64,000 nucleotides of DNA from Lunularia cruciata (GCA_948567375.1 OX419762.1:31253465-31317464); one strand, 5' to 3'; positions 23,700-35,354 are shown, counted from the first letter of the stretch. Notes: generated from the sequence alone by a model not told the origin. Translations and numbers: made by a program.

Positions 23700-24880
23700 C
23701 CTAATTTTTTGCCATTGGCATGCGGGTGAATGCATCTGCAAGTTGCTTATTACTTCCACGTAGGTGATTGTCATGTTGAAGCATTATTGCCACTCTGCCC
23801 ACCAAATCTGGTGATGAGATAGATCTTTCTATGTCTCTACGTAGACTAGAGATTTGTGGTCTATCTCTACTACAAATGCCTTCTCGCCCAGATAGTGCTT
23901 CCAATGCTTGGTTGCAAGGATAATGGCCAACTCTTCTTATTCTGTGGTGGGATAGTTGCACTCTGTCGGTAACAACTTTCAAGAGAAATATGCAATTAGA
24001 TACAATCCATCATGCCACTCTTGTTGTAGGACTGCTCCTATTGCTATGCCTAATGTATCTATAGCCAACTTGATTGGACGTTTTGGTCATACCCTTTCAA
24101 GATTGGTGCATGTAGCAAGGCAGCTTTCAATTCTTGAAAGTCCAACTCTTGAAAGGTTTCCCATGTCCACTTCTTCCCCTTGCTAAGTAGTGTCATTAAA
24201 GGTTGTGCAACCTCGGAGAAGTCCTTGACAAATTGATGATAGAATCCTGTCAACCCCAAGAAGCTCTTGAGTTGAGTCTAACCTTATGGGGCACTCCATT
24301 TTTGAATGACCTTTATTTTATCTGTCAATACTTGAATGCCTTCTGCACTTACTCTATGCCCTAAGTAGTTTACTTCAGACCTTGCCAAACTCACACTTTG
24401 AGATTTTGGCATACAATCAATTATGTCTTGGAATCTCAAGGACTTCTCGTAGATGCTATTTTTGTTTTGTCATTGTGCTACTATATACTAAGATGTTGTC
24501 TAGGAAGATGATAACAAAATTTTCCAAGAATGGACAAAATATGTCATTCATTAGACTCATAAACATAGTAGGTGCATTGGTGAGGCCAAAAGGCATCACA
24601 AGATACTCAAAGTGGCCATTCTTGGTTTGAAAGGTAGTTTTGTACATATCCTCCTCTACAATTTGGATTTGATTGTAACCGCTCCGTAAGTCCAATTTGG
24701 TGAAGTATCTTGCTCCATGGAGTTGATCAAATAGGTCATCCATGCAAGGTAAGGGGTATTTGTTCTTCACCATTTGCTGATTGAGATCCCAATAGTCAAT
24801 GCACATGCGCATTATACCATCCTTCTTCTTCAAAAACAAGACAAGAGCCCCATATGGTGATACAATGGGTTAGGTTTTGC
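23700..24880 (-). pseudogene. B reverse transcriptase and RNase H remnant, reverse
   Basis: 24839-24456 is open: [37 protein letters not shown], and the catalytic FLDD in [12 protein letters not shown]. There the second Asp has become Asn, so the active-site pair is lost. 24259-24059 gives LTGFYHQFVKDFS. RNase H pieces lie at 23982-23701. The codon order and sequence follow 39943-41090. Confidence 0.85.
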
Positions 24881-25138
24881 AACATCTACTCAATTTGAGT
24901 CTTATACTCCTCCAACTCATGAGGTGATAGGCAATATGAGGCCTTACAAGGAGGTGTCTTCCTTGGAAGTGTCTCAATTTTATGCTCTACTCTCTTTTTT
25001 GGTGGTAATCCTAAAGGTAGATCATTGGGAAAGACATCTTGAAACTCATCCACCACATCCTTCAATTTCTCACAAATTTGTCCATTGAGTTCTACACTCT
25101 AGACTTCTCTTATTAGACCCATGAAGCTTTTATCGCTC

Positions 25139-25983
25139 TCACAAATAGCTACCATCCCTATGACCATCCCTACCAAGAGGTAGTTCTTGCCTGTGTGATT
25201 TTTCTTTAATACCAATGATTGACCATTGGTAGGTTCTCACTACTTTCTCCCAACAATCTACCATAGGGTTGTAATGCTCCATCCATGGCATACCTAAGAT
25301 TGCATTATAACGAGCTAATTGTATCACTCGCCACTCAATTGCTTCTTGACATTCTCCTACAAAGAGTGTTACCTATCTAGGTAATGATTCAATCCTCTTT
25401 GTTTGCCCATTGAGTAACTCTACTTCTTTGCTCTTGTCTCTCTCTAGATCCATTCCCAATCTTATTGCAACAAAGTGAGACAAGAAATTCTCTATTGCTC
25501 TCAAATCTATTAATACTCTCACTTGATTGCCTTCTAGGACTCCATTCATGACAATCAATTGTGAGGTTACCTTTTGGGACCTTTGCATGCTCGTCTTCTT
25601 CCTTCCCTTGCTTCTTTGCTTCCTTATTGAGCCAGTAAGGCCGTAAGGTTCATTTACTGGCTATCTTTGTTTTCCAAAGTGATTTCCGCATCCTACTCTT
25701 CAATACGTCTCTCCATGGTGTTCAAACATTGCCTATATGAAGGCCAAGGGCCTCTAGGGAGACAAGCACAAAAATTGGTAGATATGTGCTCAATATGGCC
25801 ACAATTGTAACATCAATGTTGTTCTCCTTGAGTTCCTTCTCCTTGTGAGACTCCATCCCATCTGCTCTGTAAAGCCCTTCCCAAGTCTAGCAATTACTTT
25901 ATGTTCTCCACCTCAAATTACTCGGTTTCAATAGTTCATGCTCTTCCAAGAGGACTGATCCACTCTCTTGGACTAAAACACTT
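25139..25983 (-). pseudogene. B protease with gag remnant, reverse
   Basis: 25588-25373 reads MQRSQKVTSQLIVMNG and VRVLIDLRAIENFL, the place of the protease active site (normally D-S/T-G; here the Ser and Gly are lost). 25327-25139 continues with YNAILGMPWMEHYNPM. A zinc knuckle remnant (CYNCGHIEHIS) lies near 25810. Between it and the leader almost all of gag is missing. The join at about 25851-25860 has GATGGA on both sides of the equivalent full sequence. Confidence 0.8.
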
Positions 25984-25995
25984 TCTCTAATACCA
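25984..25995 (-). promoter_or_regulatory. Primer binding site, initiator-Met type
   Basis: TCTCTAATACCA is the complement of TGGTATTAGAGA. It differs from the intact site at 37448 (TGGTATCAGAGC) by C-to-T type changes. It lies one base from the 5' LTR. Confidence 0.75.
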
Positions 25996-25996
25996 T

Positions 25997-27476
25997 TGTA
26001 ATACTCCGAGGACAAGAGAAGAGAGAAAACACAGATTTCACACTCAATCATCTGATGCCCCAAAGGAGCACCTTCTCTTTATTATATAGACAAAGAGGAT
26101 CTCCTCCAAGGAAGCTTGTAATACTCTAAGGACAAGAGAAGAGAGAAAACACAGATTTCACACTCAAACATTCAATGCCTCCAAGGAGCACCTTCTCTTT
26201 ATTATATAGAAAAAGAGGATCTCCTCCAAGGAAGCTCCACCATAGGATTAGGGACACAGATAGGTGACATGTCAGCAAGCTCCACCCTTGGATTACTTAC
26301 TTGGATGGGTGACATGTCTGGTCTAGGTCCTATCTGGTTGGTCAAACAAGCTTTGACCAGAGGGAATCTTTTAGAGAATCTTCTTGTAGGAATCTCAAAA
26401 TCACGTGAGTAAGGTACTATTGGGGAAAGCTCTCAACGAGACAAAGCAAGGGAGGGAAGGCAGCCTTCCCTTAGTTGGGGGAAAAATGTGCATATTTTTG
26501 AGGCCTAATTCATCTGTTTAGGCCTCCGAAATTGCTTTCAAAGATTTCAGGCATATTTTGGTTCCTACTCTATTAGTAGAAGTCCACTTTTGGTGATACC
26601 TCTTTCTAATCTGTTTAGTCCATCATGTGTAACATCCTTCTAGATGTTACCAAACCAATTCTCACCTTTAAATCATATGTCTAGCTATTGGTTCTAAGGT
26701 TCTCAAGTTTATTTCGGTTTCTACCCCATTAGCAGAAGTATTCTTTTGGTGATACTTCTATCTGATCTATTTTGACCATCATGTATAACATCATTCTAGA
26801 TGTTACCAAACCAAATTTCACATCTAGATCATATGGCTAGCTCTTGGTATTACCAAGCTCCACCATAGGACCATAGGAGTAGGCAGATAGATAGGTGATA
26901 TGTTAACAAGCTCCACCCTTGGAACACTTATTTGGATGGGTGACATGTTTGTCTTGATCCTATCTGGTTGGCCAAACAAGCTTTGACCATAGAGAATCTT
27001 TCATGGAATCTTCTTGTAGGAATCTCAAAATCACGTGGATGAGGTACCATTGGAAAACTCTCAACTAGACAAACTAGGAGGGAAGGAAAGCCAACCTTTC
27101 TTTTATTGAGGGGGAGCCTTGAATATTTTTGGGTCCTAATTCATCCGTTTAGGCCTCCAAAATTGCATTCAAGCATATTTCAATTCTTACTCTATTAGTA
27201 GAAGTCTCCTTTTGGTGATACCTCTTTCTAATTTATTTAGTACATCATGTGTAACATCCTTTTAGATGTTACCAAACCAATTCTCACCTTTAAATCATAT
27301 GTCTAACTATTGGTTCTAAGGTTTTCAAGTCTTTTTTGGTTTCTGCTCTATTTGTAGAAGGACTCTTTTGGTGATAATTCTATCTGATTTATTTTGTCTA
27401 TCATGTATAACATCATTCCAGATGTTACCAAACCAAATTTCACATTGAGATCATATGGCTAGCTCTTGGTATTACA
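25997..27476 (-). mobile_element. 5' LTR of the reverse B element, split by a solo LTR
   Basis: The parts 25997-26116 and 26855-27476 join into one LTR around the solo LTR 26117-26854. The outer end is ATTACA at 27476 with the element's duplication CCTTG beyond it. Confidence 0.88.
26117..26854 (-). mobile_element. Solo LTR of family B inside a B LTR
   Basis: 738 bp with perfect duplications AAGCT at 26112-26116 and 26855-26859. The terminal base is changed (TATTACC instead of TATTACA), so the TG end on the minus strand is lost. Confidence 0.9.
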
Positions 27477-28483
27477 CCTTGGAAAGATTAAGGCACCTTC
27501 TCCTACACTACCGTCTCCTAGCTCATCAGCTGGTAGCTCTAGACATGGCTTATTTCCTCCTTCCATCTGGTCGATCACCTCATGGAACTCTTGTTCTTCT
27601 TCTCTAGCAATACCTTTTCTTGATTGCTGAACTTTGGCTTCTCCCTCACTGCCACTGCTTGACTCTTTGCTCCAGAGTGTAAATTCTTCTTCAACTCTTG
27701 AGGCTTCTCCTCTTGACTCTGTGCCTCCTTTTGACTCTTCTTCCATAGTTGCTTCTTTCACTTCCACTGGTGCGGGCTTTGGATTGAGTCTTTGTATCTT
27801 TTGAGGCTGCACCATTGTCATTTTTCCTTTGGGTTTATTTCTCTTTCTTGGCATAGGGATGTCTGTTGCCACTATCTTCTCCTTCCTAGTCTTCAGGTAG
27901 TAGTCATCTCCTTCATGAACCCGCTCAATGAAATACTGTTCATTCCCATCTACATCTCTTTGCAAATCAGGGTGAAAATGGGACACCATCTGTCCTCTCT
28001 CCTTTGAGCTCAATAGGTTGAGCCTGAAGTAGAAGTGGGCTGCAAAGGATATGAAGTAGTGGGGCGGCATATACATTCTCCAACTAGTGATCATTTGCCC
28101 CACTTGTTGGTGCAAACACTTTGTCAAGTCAACCGCTTCTCCTGCAAACATCTGATGGGAAAACACTGCTTGTTGCATTGTTATATAGGTGGTTCACTTT
28201 GGCTTGAACATAGCCATCTCATGCTCACCATCCTCTTTGCCCTAGATCCTTGTAGTTATCCACCTTGTACCTATTCTTGATGCGAGGTCTACTAAAAGAG
28301 TTCCTCACCTCAGCAATTTCTTTCAAAGCATCACACTTTCAATAGAAGGTGACACCACCTACCTCTCTTGCTTCTCTTCCTAAGACTAATCTCCAATCCA
28401 ACTCAATCCATCAAGCCAGATTTCCTCTCTTTCCCTTGTGCTTGGGGCCCATCCTTACAATTGTAGGCAATGATCTTTGCCAT
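27477..28483 (-). pseudogene. A-LTR coiled-coil ORF copy 2, N-terminal half
   Basis: It starts at the ATG at 28483. The best open stretch is 28178-27459 (239 codons, the last few in the B LTR): a helical domain (PHYFISFAAHFYF, HFHPDLQRDVDGNEQYF), a basic stretch, then an acidic linker with EEEFTLWSKESSSGSEGEA. This is the longest surviving reading of this domain in the window. I do not recognise a known family. The upstream leader (28484-29159) aligns with 34969-35702. Confidence 0.7.
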
Positions 28484-29159
28484 GAACCTTGGAAAACTAA
28501 AATTCCAGTTCTAAGCCAAAAATGTGATGTGAAATCTGGACAAGACTTTGATCCTTCCCACTACATCTAATTGGTGAATTGCAAGACCCCTCATCACACT
28601 CTATTTGTTTCCCTTTAGGGCATCATGTGCTTCCTCACTCTTTGCTTTTGAAAGATCAAACTCAAGACTCTAACCCACTCTTCTTGCATACTCATAGTTT
28701 GCATTCCTTTGGGTTGACTTTGAATAGGATCATGATACCTTCTAAACAATGCAGTGCTTCTCCAACAAAATCTTAATTTTTAATCCTTTGCTGATCGATC
28801 ATTCTTTAGTCAATTCTTTGTTTACCCACCAATTATATAGGTTGGTTTCTTGTCACTTTCAAGATTATCTTGGTCTTGAGGTAGTCACCTTCTTCCTACA
28901 TACTTTCTTGATTGGCAAAACCCAAGGAAAAGTTGTTGCCTGTTCTTTGAATGAAGTTGCACATCTTGATACAAAGTCCTCTATTATTGGCTTCAAACTT
29001 CCATTTGTCCCAAGCCCTTCTATCTTTGATCCAAGATCAACTTTGGGTTTACACCAAAACACATGGTTCTTTGTGTTTATTCCCCGTTTAGCCCTTCTTT
29101 GGCTCTACTAATGCACTTCTTCCTTAAAACTCAAAAGAATTAAAAGTGTGGATATCACA
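28484..29159 (-). other. Start of the A LTR, upstream of its ORF
   Basis: Non-coding. It aligns with 34969-35702 and 55600-56365. The outer end TGTGATATCC matches TGTGGTACACAC at 34969, which is what defines the LTR start. Plus-strand open frames here are chance. Confidence 0.65.
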
Positions 29160-29520
29160 TAGTGGTTGAGTCAAGATAAGACCACATGCTTAGGAGAATA
29201 TTCCCATGATTATGCATATTCCTTTAGACTTTAGACTCTATTTGACTTTTAGCCTAGTAACTTGAGTTACTCTTTTAATTAGTAACTTTGGTGCATAACT
29301 ATTTTACAAGTATATACTAGGGGTAAAGAGTGACTCATCATCCTTTCATCTGCAATTATCACTCTCTCATTGAGTTCTCTAGTGAGCAATGGTTTGAGTC
29401 TTGGAGTGTTAGCCTTGGAAGAGTATGATGGAGTTGGGGTTCTTTTCCTTCTTAATCCATGGTGCATTACCACAATAGCCATCAGAGGTTCACCTTGAGT
29501 GAGAGAAAGGCCGGCTCATA

Positions 29521-30440
29521 GTCCATTTCCTTTGGTGAGAGCCAATAGATTGGTCTATTCATTGAAGTACTTCTTGGTAATAACTCAATCTTGAAGGGCA
29601 TACCGCGATTGAAGTGTAATCCCTTTGGCAAATCTTCCGGAAACATATATGAAATCCTTGAACTATTTGATTAACCATTGCTTGATGATGCTTCCATCCC
29701 TCCTTAGATTCACCATGCACAATCGGCTTGATCCACATCATAGAAATAGACTTATCTTCCTGCAAAGCTTGCTCTATGGTTGCTTTACTAATAAACTTTC
29801 CATCTTGGGACTTAACTTCCTTCAAAGCTTGCTCTATGGCTACTTTCTTGACAAACTTCCTATCTTGGGACTGATTATTCTTAAGTGTCTTACTCCAAGG
29901 TGCCAAACAACCTAATAAAAAAAATTCCTACCTTAGTGTTGTACTTGAAATTATTATTGGGTCCAATCAAATTGAACTTTATAATGTTCAAGCCAAGGTA
30001 AATCTAGAATTATATCATAGTGTAAAGGTACCACAAAAACCCTCATACATTCCATATACTCCTTCCTAAATCTTGAATGTACTAGGATGTGAGGTACTGA
30101 ATACAAAACCCTTTCTATCATCCACCATCATCAATCTACTTCCAATTACTAGCTTGATAGGAATATTTAATTCTTTTGCTTATTGCAAGGACATGTAATT
30201 CTCCAAACTTCTAGAATCCATTAAAATCCTACAACCATGATCAGATATCATACCTTGCAAGTGAAGCAAACTTGCATGGGCCGAGCCTTCAATCCCATTA
30301 GAACTAATCAAATTCCTAGTATGTGGCTCAAAATCTCTTGCTAGGATTCCTCATTTCCTTGATTATTTTGCTCCACTAACTCCATTTGGGCAATTTGTTG
30401 AGGTCATCCATTCTTGAGTGGACATTAAGCAATACAATGT
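29521..30440 (-). pseudogene. E protease and reverse transcriptase start, reverse
   Basis: 29906-29559 is open and covers the protease to reverse transcriptase linker. It holds an in-frame repeat: SQDRKFVKKVAIEQALKEVK and SQDGKFISKATIEQALQEDK. Worn protease sequence lies at 29930-30300 and the zinc knuckle region at about 30430-30470 (CFNYHQIGHCIA). It continues at 17796 beyond the D insertion. Confidence 0.75.
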
Positions 30441-31490
30441 CCAATTTGGTGATAATTAAAACAAATGTCATTTTCTCATAATGTTTCTCTATCTACAATG
30501 CCAAGTGGTCTTAGTTGGATGGCATCACTCTCCTTTGGTGCAAGCTTCTCCACCCGTGTGTAGTGTATTGGTAGGTTTTGTAGAGGTTGAGGTTGAGATC
30601 CAGTTGTTGCAACAAAGGAATCAAAGTACTCAGCCAACTCCATGGCTTCCTCCAAGAGTTTTGGCTCTCACATAGTCACCTCTAATTTGGTTTGTGACTT
30701 CAAGCCCCTCACAAATCAATCTAGAGCTTCATCTTCCAATATATCTAGAATTTACATGATGGTGTTTTAGATGCGGATGTAGCTTCTTATAGAACCAATC
30801 TATTTCAATTGTGCCAACCTATATTGTGTAGCTCATGTGGCATTTATAGGTTGGAATTGACCAATTATTGTGCTCTTGAATTCTACCCATGTCAAGATTG
30901 GTGCAACAAATTGCCATTCAGATCAGTCCACTCTGAATTGCCAATATAGCTTTGCAACTCCATCTAATTGGTTAGAAGCCAAGAGACTCTATTTCCATTC
31001 ATCTTGAAGATTTGTAGTTTCAAAATAACATTTGCAATTAAACAAAAAATTCTCCATGACACTAGGGAGTTTCTTGCCTTCAAATACCTTGGGCTTCAAA
31101 AATGGATTTGCTCTTCTCCTTCTCAAAATGATGCTCTCTCTACATGCTCTTGTCTTTGATGATCTTGTTCTTCCAACTATCAAGTAAGGTGCTCAATTTG
31201 TTGTTGCATGGCAATGATAACCTTGAGCATTGCTGCCATAACTACTACTTTATCAAACTACTTATAATTGATCTAAGTTAACATATAGATCCAACACGAC
31301 CACCGTTCTCCAAAAGATACTAAAACACCATGGGTTCATTAGACAAGGTGATCGCATTCAAAAAAAATTTCCCAAAGTGTAAGATGATGATCTGAGTGCA
31401 ATGATGCTTGGGTAGTACATGGACACAAAAATCCCAATGGTTTGGTGGAAATGGATTTGGTGTTCCATAAATTTCACCCATCATATTCTT
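30441..31490 (-). pseudogene. E gag remnant, reverse
   Basis: 31183-30989 is open: a gag-core type segment with FLKPKVFEGKKLPSVMENFLFNCKCYFE. The first part, to 31490, is leader and gag start, shared with 12014-12074 and 12802 onward. Frameshifts and stops are frequent. Confidence 0.7.
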
Positions 31491-31502
31491 GCTCTAATAC
31501 CA
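31491..31502 (-). promoter_or_regulatory. Primer binding site of the reverse E element
   Basis: GCTCTAATACCA is the complement of TGGTATTAGAGC, one C-to-T change from the initiator-Met site. It is separated from the LTR (31504) by one base. Confidence 0.8.
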
Positions 31503-31503
31503 A

Positions 31504-31968
31504 TGTAAAAGCTCAAGATCAAGGAGAGAAATAGGAGAATGGAAGACCAAAGTGGAAAATCACATTGGGACACTTGAATGAAGGAAACTCTAAATGCTTA
31601 ACATGAGCTTAGGCTTTGGTAATTATAGGGAAATAAAACTTCTCAAGAAGCTTCCCTAAAAGTAGCTTGCTTGGAATGCAAGCCAAGTTAACTAAGAAGC
31701 TTCTCAAGAAGCTTCCTTCTAGAAGCTACCTACTTTGCATGCAAGCTAAGCTTCCCAAGAAACTTCCTTCTAGAAGCCACTTACTTGGCATGCAAGCTAA
31801 GCTAGCCAAGAAGCTTCCCAAGGAGCTTCCTCCTTGGCATTCATATTACCTAACAGTTGGAAGGTGCCAAGTAGCTTCCTAGATGCTTGTAGAATATTCT
31901 TAGCTAATTTGGCCTATTTGCTACTTTGTTAGTCTTGTTAACTCATTGGTAAGCTCCATATTGTTATA
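31504..31968 (-). mobile_element. 5' LTR of the reverse E element
   Basis: 465 bp, TGTAAAAGC to ATTGTTATA on the plus strand. It carries the minisatellite at 31640-31880. It pairs with 14590-15069. Confidence 0.85.
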
Positions 31969-34345
31969 AATACTATTTGTTCCAAAGAAGGATGGAGGAT
32001 TTTGCTTTTGTATTGATTACCATGGCCTCAATAAGAAAATAAAGAAGAATGCATATCCTTTGCCTCAAATTGATGATTTGCTCAATCAATTGAGTGGTGC
32101 ACAATACTTCTCCAAGTTAGATCTCTAAAGCAGTTATTTGAAAATTCTCATTGATAGAGAGGATGTCCAAAAGACTACCTTTCGCACAAGGTATGGGCAT
32201 TTTGAAATGAGATTTTTGCCTTTTTGGCTCACTAATATGCCAATAATCTTCATAGACCAAATGCATTGGGTGTTGGATGGACTATAGATTAGTATATGGT
32301 GGTGTTCTTGGATGATATTTTAATCTTTAGCAAGAGAAAGGCAGAACATATAAATCATGTGCAAGAAGTCCTAAGACAACTACATCAATGGAAGTTTTAC
32401 TACAAGAAGTCAAAGTGTACCTTTTGGCAAAAAGAAGTTACCTTCTTGGATCATAGGATCTCATCAAAGGGGATCAAGATGGAAGAAGAGAAAATCAAGG
32501 CCATTAGTGATTGGCCTACTCAAAGATTACCACAAAAGTGCAGGCATTTATTAGATTGGCAAGTTTTTACCAATGATTCATCTACTATTATGCTCATGTA
32601 GCCACACCATTGACCAACCTTTTGAAGAAGACCTCAAGCTTTCAGTGGACCACCAAGCACAAAGAAGCATTCCAAAAGCTTAAACATATAGTGTCTTCAA
32701 GACCCATTCTTCAACCATATGATCCTCAACTACTTTGTGTGGTTAATTTTGATGCTTCTAACTTTGCCATTAGAGTTGTGTTGTAGCAAGAATTTCCATA
32801 TGGGTTACATCTCATTGCCTTTGTGTCTCACCAGCTAAACATTGCAAGAAAGAATTCTCTACTTGAGATCAAGAACAACTAGCAATAGTATATGCCACCA
32901 AGGTATGGAGGCATTATCTCTTGGAGAAACAAGTGGCCATGCAAACCAATCACAAACCCTTATTTTAGACATTACATTTGGAGCACATGACTAGTCAACA
33001 TCATTGATGAGAGGAACAAATATAGTTGTTTGACCTCAAACTTGAGTAAAACCCAAAAGGTTCTAATTCATCCCTAATACCCTATCATGATGTCCTAATT
33101 TGAAGTCTCCTCCCATCATCATGGTGGAAATTATGACAGTGTCAATCAACTCAAACTCCAAATCAAGTTAAGGATATCTTTACAACAAGACCCTTTCTTT
33201 CAGATGGTACAAGATTGACTTGTAGCACACAACAAAGAATAAAACACCTTCTCTTTCAAGGAAAGCCTTCTATTCTATGAGAACCGGATCTATGTTCTAG
33301 CCAAAGATGACCTACAACTTGTGCATCTTCAAAAAGCCATGACTTACCAATACCTTGTCACATGGATGTGAACAAGACCTTGGGTACCCAACAACAACAA
33401 TGGTGGTGGCCCAACATGGCATGCAAGGTTTGAGATTTTGTCCAAGATAAAGCAAAGTCACATAACAATTGTGGTGTTTATTGATACGCTTAATAAGAAA
33501 ATCTATTTGGCACCAACCTTTGATATAATGGATGCTCCAACATTAGCCTAGATCTACTTTGACAATGTCTTCAAGCATCATCTGATGCCTTTTGTACTGA
33601 TCTCAAACCATGATCCTTGATTCACTTGAAAATTTTGGCAAGCACTCTTCTAGCTACTTGACACCAAACTTGCTTTGTCCATGGCCTATTATCCTCAAAC
33701 TGATAGAAAAATTGAATGTGCAAATAAAACCTTGGAGGTTGTTCTTTGTGCCTTAATCACAATTCACTATACCAACTAAGATGAATATCTTGCAGCTGTT
33801 GAGTTTGCTTACAATAATTCCAAACATCCAAGCACTTGATTCTCTCCTTTCTTCCTTAATTTTGGGCAAGACCCACTTTTTCTAGATTCTATCCTTTCTC
33901 TTCTTCCATCTCATGTCCCTCATACTTCCATTTTCTTGACCACAACATCCCAATCCTTAAAACAAGCAAAATCTCATCTGCTTGTTGCTCAAAATCATCA
34001 AAAACAATATGTGGACCAATGTCATTGTATCTTACATTTCAACTTGGTGATAAGGTCATGCTTTCTTCTCGTAACCTATCCTTCCCACTTGATACCCAAG
34101 TTTGTAAACTTGCTCCAAATTGGATAGGCCCATTTGATGCCACCCAAATCATTTTTCCTATTGCTTATTGACTTGCCTTGCCTTGCCTTGCTTTGCCTTT
34201 TCATATGCAAATCCACCTTGTATTTCATATTTTCAAGTTGAAACTCTTTGTTTCTAGTCCATCTTCCTTTTTCTCTTGTGTCCAACTCCCTCCTCTTCCC
34301 ATCCCTATCAACAATCATGAGGAGTATGAAGTTGAAGGTGGCCTT
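31969..34345 (+). pseudogene. E pol, second forward copy, right part
   Basis: It resumes the reverse transcriptase cut at 14589: [34 protein letters not shown]. The catalytic FLDD is at 32305-32316 inside an open stretch (32296-32601). RNase H follows to about 33080 and integrase from about 33180. The integrase tail (34178-34345) reads LPFHMQIHLVFHIFKLK and then EEYEVE, the first residues of a chromodomain whose remainder is deleted. Shifts and stops are spread throughout. Confidence 0.8.
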
Positions 34346-34510
34346 TGGGAACCTTCTTAAGAAGCTTCTCAAGAGCCTTGTATGTTTCCCTATAAGTACC
34401 AAAGCCTAAGCTCATGCTACACATTTGGAGTTTTCCTCATTCAAAAGTCCCAATGTGATCTTTCACTTTGATCTTTTGTTCTCCTATTTCTCTTCTTGGT
34501 CTTTTATAAA
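34346..34510 (+). mobile_element. Remnant of an E 3' LTR
   Basis: Only the part from the last minisatellite unit (AAGAAGCTTCTCAAGAGCC) to the LTR end region is present. It matches 11850-12013. It is joined directly to the broken chromodomain, so the polypurine tract and the first part of the LTR are lost. Confidence 0.65.
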
Positions 34511-34968
34511 TCTCCTTGCCAAAGGTCTTGTAATTTCCTTCCTCTTCCTTGAAGGCCTTGTCAATACTTTGCCTTGGGTTAGTGTCCAAGAAATTGGTAT
34601 CAAGTTCCTTGATTGCTTGGATAACCATCATTCCTCCTAACAAGTCACAAAGTAGCTATCCATAACAAAATGGACATTAAACTCTTGTAGTTCTTTCATG
34701 GTAAGTCTATCTCTAGGTAGAAATGGAGGGAAAAGAGCACCAAGTAGTATTGCTCCTTCTCACCAAAGATGTTGTATATCTATTGCATGTAGTCATGGAA
34801 GATGCACATCTAATCAACTTCCTCTCCAACAAAAGATTTTCAAGGAATATCACATGGCTCATTACATTAATAGGTTAATAGAGAGGTACCCATTTTACTT
34901 GAAACAACTTCATCACCTCTATTGCAATGGCTTTCTTTGCCAAGTTTCAATAATGGGCTAAAGACCAT
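34511..34968 (+). other. Unassigned flank of the A element
   Basis: No recognised family and no open frame longer than about 90 codons. It ends ACCAT (34964-34968), the target duplication of the A element. It is therefore continuous with 59465 onward before that insertion. Confidence 0.6.
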
Positions 34969-35347
34969 TGTGGTACACACATTTTTTTGGTTTTGTTATA
35001 TTTGAAGAAGTGTATAGTCAAAGACGGATAGAACCAAAATGGTGACAAAAGAAGGAGAATTTTGTCTTTGGGTCAAACCCAAAGTAGTTTACTTTGTGTT
35101 AAGAAAAGAAGAACTCAAATCGGATTTGTCACTAGAGAAGCCTAAAGTAAGGAAACTTCACCTTGGGGTGATCAACCCGATATAAAGACAGAGTAACAAT
35201 TTTCCTTTGGCTTTGCCAACCAAGAACATACAAGAGAAAATGGTTAAGGCATGAGCATGATAAAATTGACAATGACAAGAGGAACACATGCAAAATGTGT
35301 GATTATCAAGTGAAGAGTGACTAAAGGATGACTGCACAATGAAGACC

Positions 35348-35354
35348 TATAAAA
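35348..35354 (+). promoter_or_regulatory. TATA box candidate upstream of the A-LTR ORF
   Basis: TATAAAA lies about 350 bp before the ORF start. It is kept at 56012-56018 in the 3' LTR in the same context (CTATAAAACT). In the copy at 28484-29159 the site is worn. If it is the promoter, transcripts would begin upstream of the ORF. Confidence 0.4.

Larger units (their letters stand above)
20715..27476 (-). mobile_element. Family B chromovirus, reverse, complete ends, gag deleted
   Basis: The 3' LTR is at 20715-21456. The 5' LTR is at 25997-27476, split by a B solo LTR. The flanks are CCTTG at 20710-20714 and 27477-27481, a perfect match. The polypurine tract (complement of AAAAGGAGGGAGG) adjoins 21457 and the primer binding site is at 25984-25995. 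The internal region holds integrase with chromodomain, reverse transcriptase and protease, with only the ends of gag. It interrupts the A-LTR ORF. Confidence 0.9.
18125..29159 (-). mobile_element. Family A solo LTR, reverse, split by a B element
   Basis: On the minus strand it begins TGTGATATCC (29159) and ends TTGTCACA (18125). The flanks are TTGTG (18120-18124) and TAGTG (29160-29164), a 5-bp duplication with one mismatch. Unbroken D LTRs keep the single site. With the B element and a small duplication removed it is about 3.8 kb, with no gag or pol. It therefore looks like a solo LTR containing the coiled-coil ORF. Confidence 0.8.
17797..29520 (+). mobile_element. Family D solo LTR split by an A solo LTR
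   Basis: The left part 17797-18124 and right part 29160-29520 join into one D LTR when compared with 6848-7516. The outer flanks, CATCC (17792-17796) and GTCCA (29521-29525), resemble each other only with a one-base offset, so the outer duplication is unresolved. The host is the reverse E reverse transcriptase on both sides. Confidence 0.75.
14590..31968 (-). mobile_element. Family E chromovirus, reverse, interrupted
   Basis: The 5' LTR is at 31504-31968 and the 3' LTR at 14590-15069. The primer binding site is at 31491-31502 and the polypurine tract at about 15070-15085. The flanks are GATAT (14585-14589) and AATAC (31969-31973). The two differences are transitions, and the host reverse transcriptase reads across the two sides. 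A D solo LTR with further nests (17797-29520) splits its reverse transcriptase. The gene order on the minus strand is gag, protease, reverse transcriptase, RNase H, integrase, chromodomain. Confidence 0.85.
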
